This document shows positions 13,468 to 16,188 of a stretch of DNA of 16,188 nucleotides, piece after piece (position 1 is the stretch's first letter; each line of letters opens with the position of its first letter). Position numbers and translations under genes: made by a program. The DNA is taken from assembly GCA_041907145.1 (NCBI GenBank), contig JAYRHW010000011.1, positions 1 through 16,188 on the forward strand. Direction: 5' to 3'. The notes under the pieces were generated by a model, which worked only from the letters and a program-made list of their open reading frames with translations, ran no database searches and had not been told where the DNA came from. The DNA comes from JAFLCA01 sp041907145 (lineage in GTDB: Bacteria > Bdellovibrionota_C > UBA2361 > JAFLCA01).

Positions 13468-16188
13468 ATGGATAACGAGCGGCAAAAATCGAACGGACAT
13501 CCCTCCAATGCTAGAGTAGGCGGCACAGAATCCTTGGCATATTCCGCTGTTGAGCACCTCGTCACTGACGTGGCCAAGAACCTGATCGAAAGCCTTGGTG
13601 AAGGCATTCTGTTCTGCGATCGGCAGGACATCATCCTGCACGTAAATTCCCGCATGGCTGAACTCGCTGGTCGACCCGCCAAGGAAATGATCGGCAAGCC
13701 TGCCTATAGTCTCCTGCTGCCTCGAGGTGAGGAGTCTTTTCTCATCGAGCGCACGAAGCGCAGACTGGCAGGAATCTCGGAAGCATATGAAATCGAGTTG
13801 ATGAAGGCAGATGGCTCCAGATTCTGGGCTCAGATTCATGCAACTCCTATTCGTGATGATGCCGGTGAGATCGTAGGCACCTTGGGCGCGGTCACCGACA
13901 TTAGTGAACGGAAACAAGCCGTCGAGGCCCTCAGCGCCAGCGAAAAGAAGTACCGCGACCTGGTGGAAACCTCGGCGGATTTGATCTGGGCATTAGATCT
14001 AGATGGCCGCTATACGTTCATCAACAGTGCTTCGCGCCGAGTCTACGGATACAGTCCGTCAGAAATGTTGGGCCGGCATTTCTCCGAGTTTCTCACGACT
14101 GATGAAAGCACACGAAAGCGGCGCATGTTCGAATCGGCGCTGCGAGACGGCCCGCAGTACCAATTCGAGTGTCAGGAGCTGCGCAAAGACGGGCGTCCGG
14201 TTCTGCTCAGCATAAATGTCCTCGCCGCCAGGAACGAGTCCGGTCAGGTATACGGGTATTCCGGAACGGCTACCGATGTCACTCGCAGGCACAAAGCGGA
14301 GGAGGCCCTCCATAGCAGCGAGGAACGTTTCCAGCGGCTTTTTGAGCTTCCGCTTATTGGTATCGCGATAACCTCCGCTGACAAGCAGTGGATAGATTTC
14401 AACGACAAGCTCTGCGAGATGCTGGGCTACTCACGCGAGGAACTGCTGGAGACCACCTGGCCGGAGCTCTCGTACGCTGAAGACCTGCCCGATGATCTCG
14501 CAAACCTGAATCGCGTCCTGCGTGGAGAGGTGAATGGGTACTCAATGGATAAGCGCTTCATTCGCAAGGATGGAAGCTTGCTGCACGTGGGCATGTCTGT
14601 CGGCTGCGTGCGCCGTCCTGATGGCACGGTCGAATATTTCATAGCACTTCTCAAGGATATTTCCACTCGAGTATCAGCACTCCAGGAACTGCAACATCAA
14701 AAGGACTTTCTGCGCCTGGTAATCGACAGCAACCCCAACCTAATCTTTGCCAAGGATTTTGAGGGCCGATTTCTCCTGGCGAACAAGGCCGTCGCGGATA
14801 TTTACAACAGCACCCCCGACGAACTCGTGGGCAAAACTGATGCGGACTTCAACCCGAATAAGGCCGAAGTGGAACATTTCCGCCGGGATGATCAGGCCAC
14901 TATTCGCAGCGGCAAGGAGCGCTTCATTCCCGAGGAGCCGGTGACCAACGCCCGCACCGGCGAGACGCGTTGGTTTCAGACCATCAAACGGCCATTGGTG
15001 GGACCGAACGGAGAGGTTAGCCAGCTGCTGGGCGTCGCCAGCGATATCACCGATCGCCGCCGTGCAGGCGAAGAGTCTCTAAAATTGCACCGTCAGTTGA
15101 TGCAGGCTCAGAAAATGGAAGCCATCGGGCAGCTTGCCGCAGGTATTGCCCACGATCTCAATAATGCGCTCGCTGCAGTCGTCGGGCACTTGCAGTTGAT
15201 GCGTATGAGCACGCACCTTGACGGTCAACTGTCCACCTCAGTGGATGTGGCCCTCAAGGGATGCAAGCGTGCAACTTCACTCATCGAGCAGCTTCTTGGA
15301 TTTTCTCGGCAAGGCAAATACAACCTCAACACCGTATCTTTGCAGCGCACAGTAGCGGAAACCGTAGAATTTTTAGGCCGCATAATCGGCACCGATTTGG
15401 ATATCATCAAGACCGGCGAACAGAAGGACCTTGCCGTCGCTGGGGATCCAGCGCAGCTTCAGCAAGCACTTACGAATTTAATCATCAATGCCAAGCATGC
15501 CATGCCGGGGGGCGGCACGATTACGTTCGACTTTTCACGTAAGGCTATTCAGCATCCGGAGCGCTTCAATTCCAAGGCAAAGCCCGGCGAATACGCGTTG
15601 CTGCGGGTGGTCGACACCGGCGTTGGGATTCCTGCGGAGAATCTCGACAAAATTTTCGAGCCCTTCTTCACCACTAAATCGTCGGATCAGGGGACGGGCC
15701 TCGGTTTGTCGATGGTGTACGGCATCATGCAGAACCATAACGGCTGGATTGATTGTGAATCAGAGGTCGGCATCGGCACTGCCTTCACTCTTTATTTCCC
15801 CCTGCTCGATAATCAAGCGAAGGCTGAAGATCTTGCCGATCACGAGCATCTCGCATCGGGGACCGGAATGGTTCTGGTAGTCGATGACGAACCATTTTTG
15901 GTCGAGCTTGCACAGCAATTCTTGAACAGGGCTGGCTACCAAGCACAGTGTTTCACCGATGCGCGCGTGGCTCTGGAGTGGTATCGCAGTAATTATCGCA
16001 GAGTCGATCTGATTATTCTCGACATGAAAATGCCCCGTATGGACGGCAGAACGTTCTTTGACGAAGCGATGAAGATTAATCCGAAGTCGCGAGTGGTGAT
16101 ACTATCCGGCTATATCCAGGACGATGCTGCACATGACATTCTAGAACGTGGGGCACTTCACTTCTTCCACAAGCCCCTCAAGTACCCC
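13468..16188 (+). CDS. Four-PAS hybrid histidine kinase, partial
   Basis: The frame is open from the ATG at 13468 to the right edge (907 codons, no stop). AGGAG lies four bases before the ATG and an in-frame TAA lies just upstream, so the start is secure. There is no signal peptide or membrane helix, so this is a soluble sensor. Four PAS domains follow each other: about 38-150, 159-280, 285-408 and 413-536, each ending in a DIS/DVT/DIT-type PAC motif. The HisKA H-box (GQLAAGIAHDLNNALAAVVG) has phospho-acceptor His562. The ATPase domain has the N-box TNLIINAKHAM (near 669), G1 DTGVGI (716-721) and G2 GTGLGL (742-747). A C-terminal receiver has D806-D807, phospho-acceptor D852, S880 and K902. 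It is cut close to the end of the receiver, so further domains may follow. The HDLNN H-box is of the NtrB-like class. The signal is unknown; PAS domains may bind haem, flavin or small ligands. Confidence 0.93.
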   Translation, partial: MDNERQKSNGHPSNARVGGTESLAYSAVEHLVTDVAKNLIESLGEGILFCDRQDIILHVNSRMAELAGRPAKEMIGKPAYSLLLPRGEESFLIERTKRRLAGISEAYEIELMKADGSRFWAQIHATPIRDDAGEIVGTLGAVTDISERKQAVEALSASEKKYRDLVETSADLIWALDLDGRYTFINSASRRVYGYSPSEMLGRHFSEFLTTDESTRKRRMFESALRDGPQYQFECQELRKDGRPVLLSINVLAARNESGQVYGYSGTATDVTRRHKAEEALHSSEERFQRLFELPLIGIAITSADKQWIDFNDKLCEMLGYSREELLETTWPELSYAEDLPDDLANLNRVLRGEVNGYSMDKRFIRKDGSLLHVGMSVGCVRRPDGTVEYFIALLKDISTRVSALQELQHQKDFLRLVIDSNPNLIFAKDFEGRFLLANKAVADIYNSTPDELVGKTDADFNPNKAEVEHFRRDDQATIRSGKERFIPEEPVTNARTGETRWFQTIKRPLVGPNGEVSQLLGVASDITDRRRAGEESLKLHRQLMQAQKMEAIGQLAAGIAHDLNNALAAVVGHLQLMRMSTHLDGQLSTSVDVALKGCKRATSLIEQLLGFSRQGKYNLNTVSLQRTVAETVEFLGRIIGTDLDIIKTGEQKDLAVAGDPAQLQQALTNLIINAKHAMPGGGTITFDFSRKAIQHPERFNSKAKPGEYALLRVVDTGVGIPAENLDKIFEPFFTTKSSDQGTGLGLSMVYGIMQNHNGWIDCESEVGIGTAFTLYFPLLDNQAKAEDLADHEHLASGTGMVLVVDDEPFLVELAQQFLNRAGYQAQCFTDARVALEWYRSNYRRVDLIILDMKMPRMDGRTFFDEAMKINPKSRVVILSGYIQDDAAHDILERGALHFFHKPLKYP

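Noticed and set aside
13321..13917. 198-residue open frame on the minus strand
   Set aside because: It is antisense to the first PAS domain of the hybrid kinase, whose frame is long, well started and full of family motifs.
1..16188. CRISPR array, tRNA, rRNA, transposase or phage genes
   Set aside because: No regularly spaced direct repeats, no RNA gene signatures and no such proteins were seen on either strand.

Overview
The window reads as a piece of the chromosome of a flagellated Gram-negative bacterium. The flagellar genes are under sigma-54-type control: there are two NtrC-family activators, a cytoplasmic FlrB/FleS-like kinase, and two sigma-54-like promoter sites. This layout, together with a 1595-residue NAD-glutamate dehydrogenase and a soluble multi-PAS hybrid kinase, fits proteobacteria or the former 'Deltaproteobacteria' (Bdellovibrionota, Desulfobacterota, Myxococcota). 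I cannot fix the taxon from the sequence alone. No rRNA, tRNA, CRISPR array, insertion sequence or phage gene was found.

Layout. (1) 1-1313, minus strand: flgB-flgC-fliE-fliF, the start of the rod/basal-body operon. flgB and flgC overlap by one base, and fliF runs off the left edge. A sigma-54-like promoter lies just upstream of flgB, and a strong hairpin separates it from the next gene. (2) 1545-3571: an islet of two divergent genes, a small secreted protein with a strict 11-residue cysteine repeat (minus) and a membrane-anchored periplasmic thioredoxin-like protein (plus). They may be an enzyme and its substrate. (3) 3640-7949, minus strand: a four-gene regulatory operon in the order FleQ/FlrA-like activator, exported TPR protein, FlrB/FleS-like histidine kinase, FlrC/FleR-like response regulator. 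The last two junctions are overlapped (TAGTG and ATGA). A very good sigma-54 promoter (TGGTACG-N4-TTGCC) precedes it, and the predicted transcript begins with a large stem-loop. (4) 7950-8536: a 587-base divergent control region with A-tracts and a perfect 16-base palindrome. (5) 8537-13324, plus strand: NAD-glutamate dehydrogenase. (6) 13468-end, plus strand: a four-PAS hybrid histidine kinase, cut by the window edge inside its receiver domain.

How the genes work together (inference from known flagellar hierarchies). The FleQ-like activator and the FlrB/FlrC-like pair would switch on sigma-54 promoters of middle flagellar genes, including flgB. Because the regulatory operon itself appears to have a sigma-54 promoter, feedback or control by a further activator is likely. 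The most unusual items are the cysteine-repeat/thioredoxin pair, the exported TPR protein coupled to the kinase, and the structured 5' leader of the regulatory operon.
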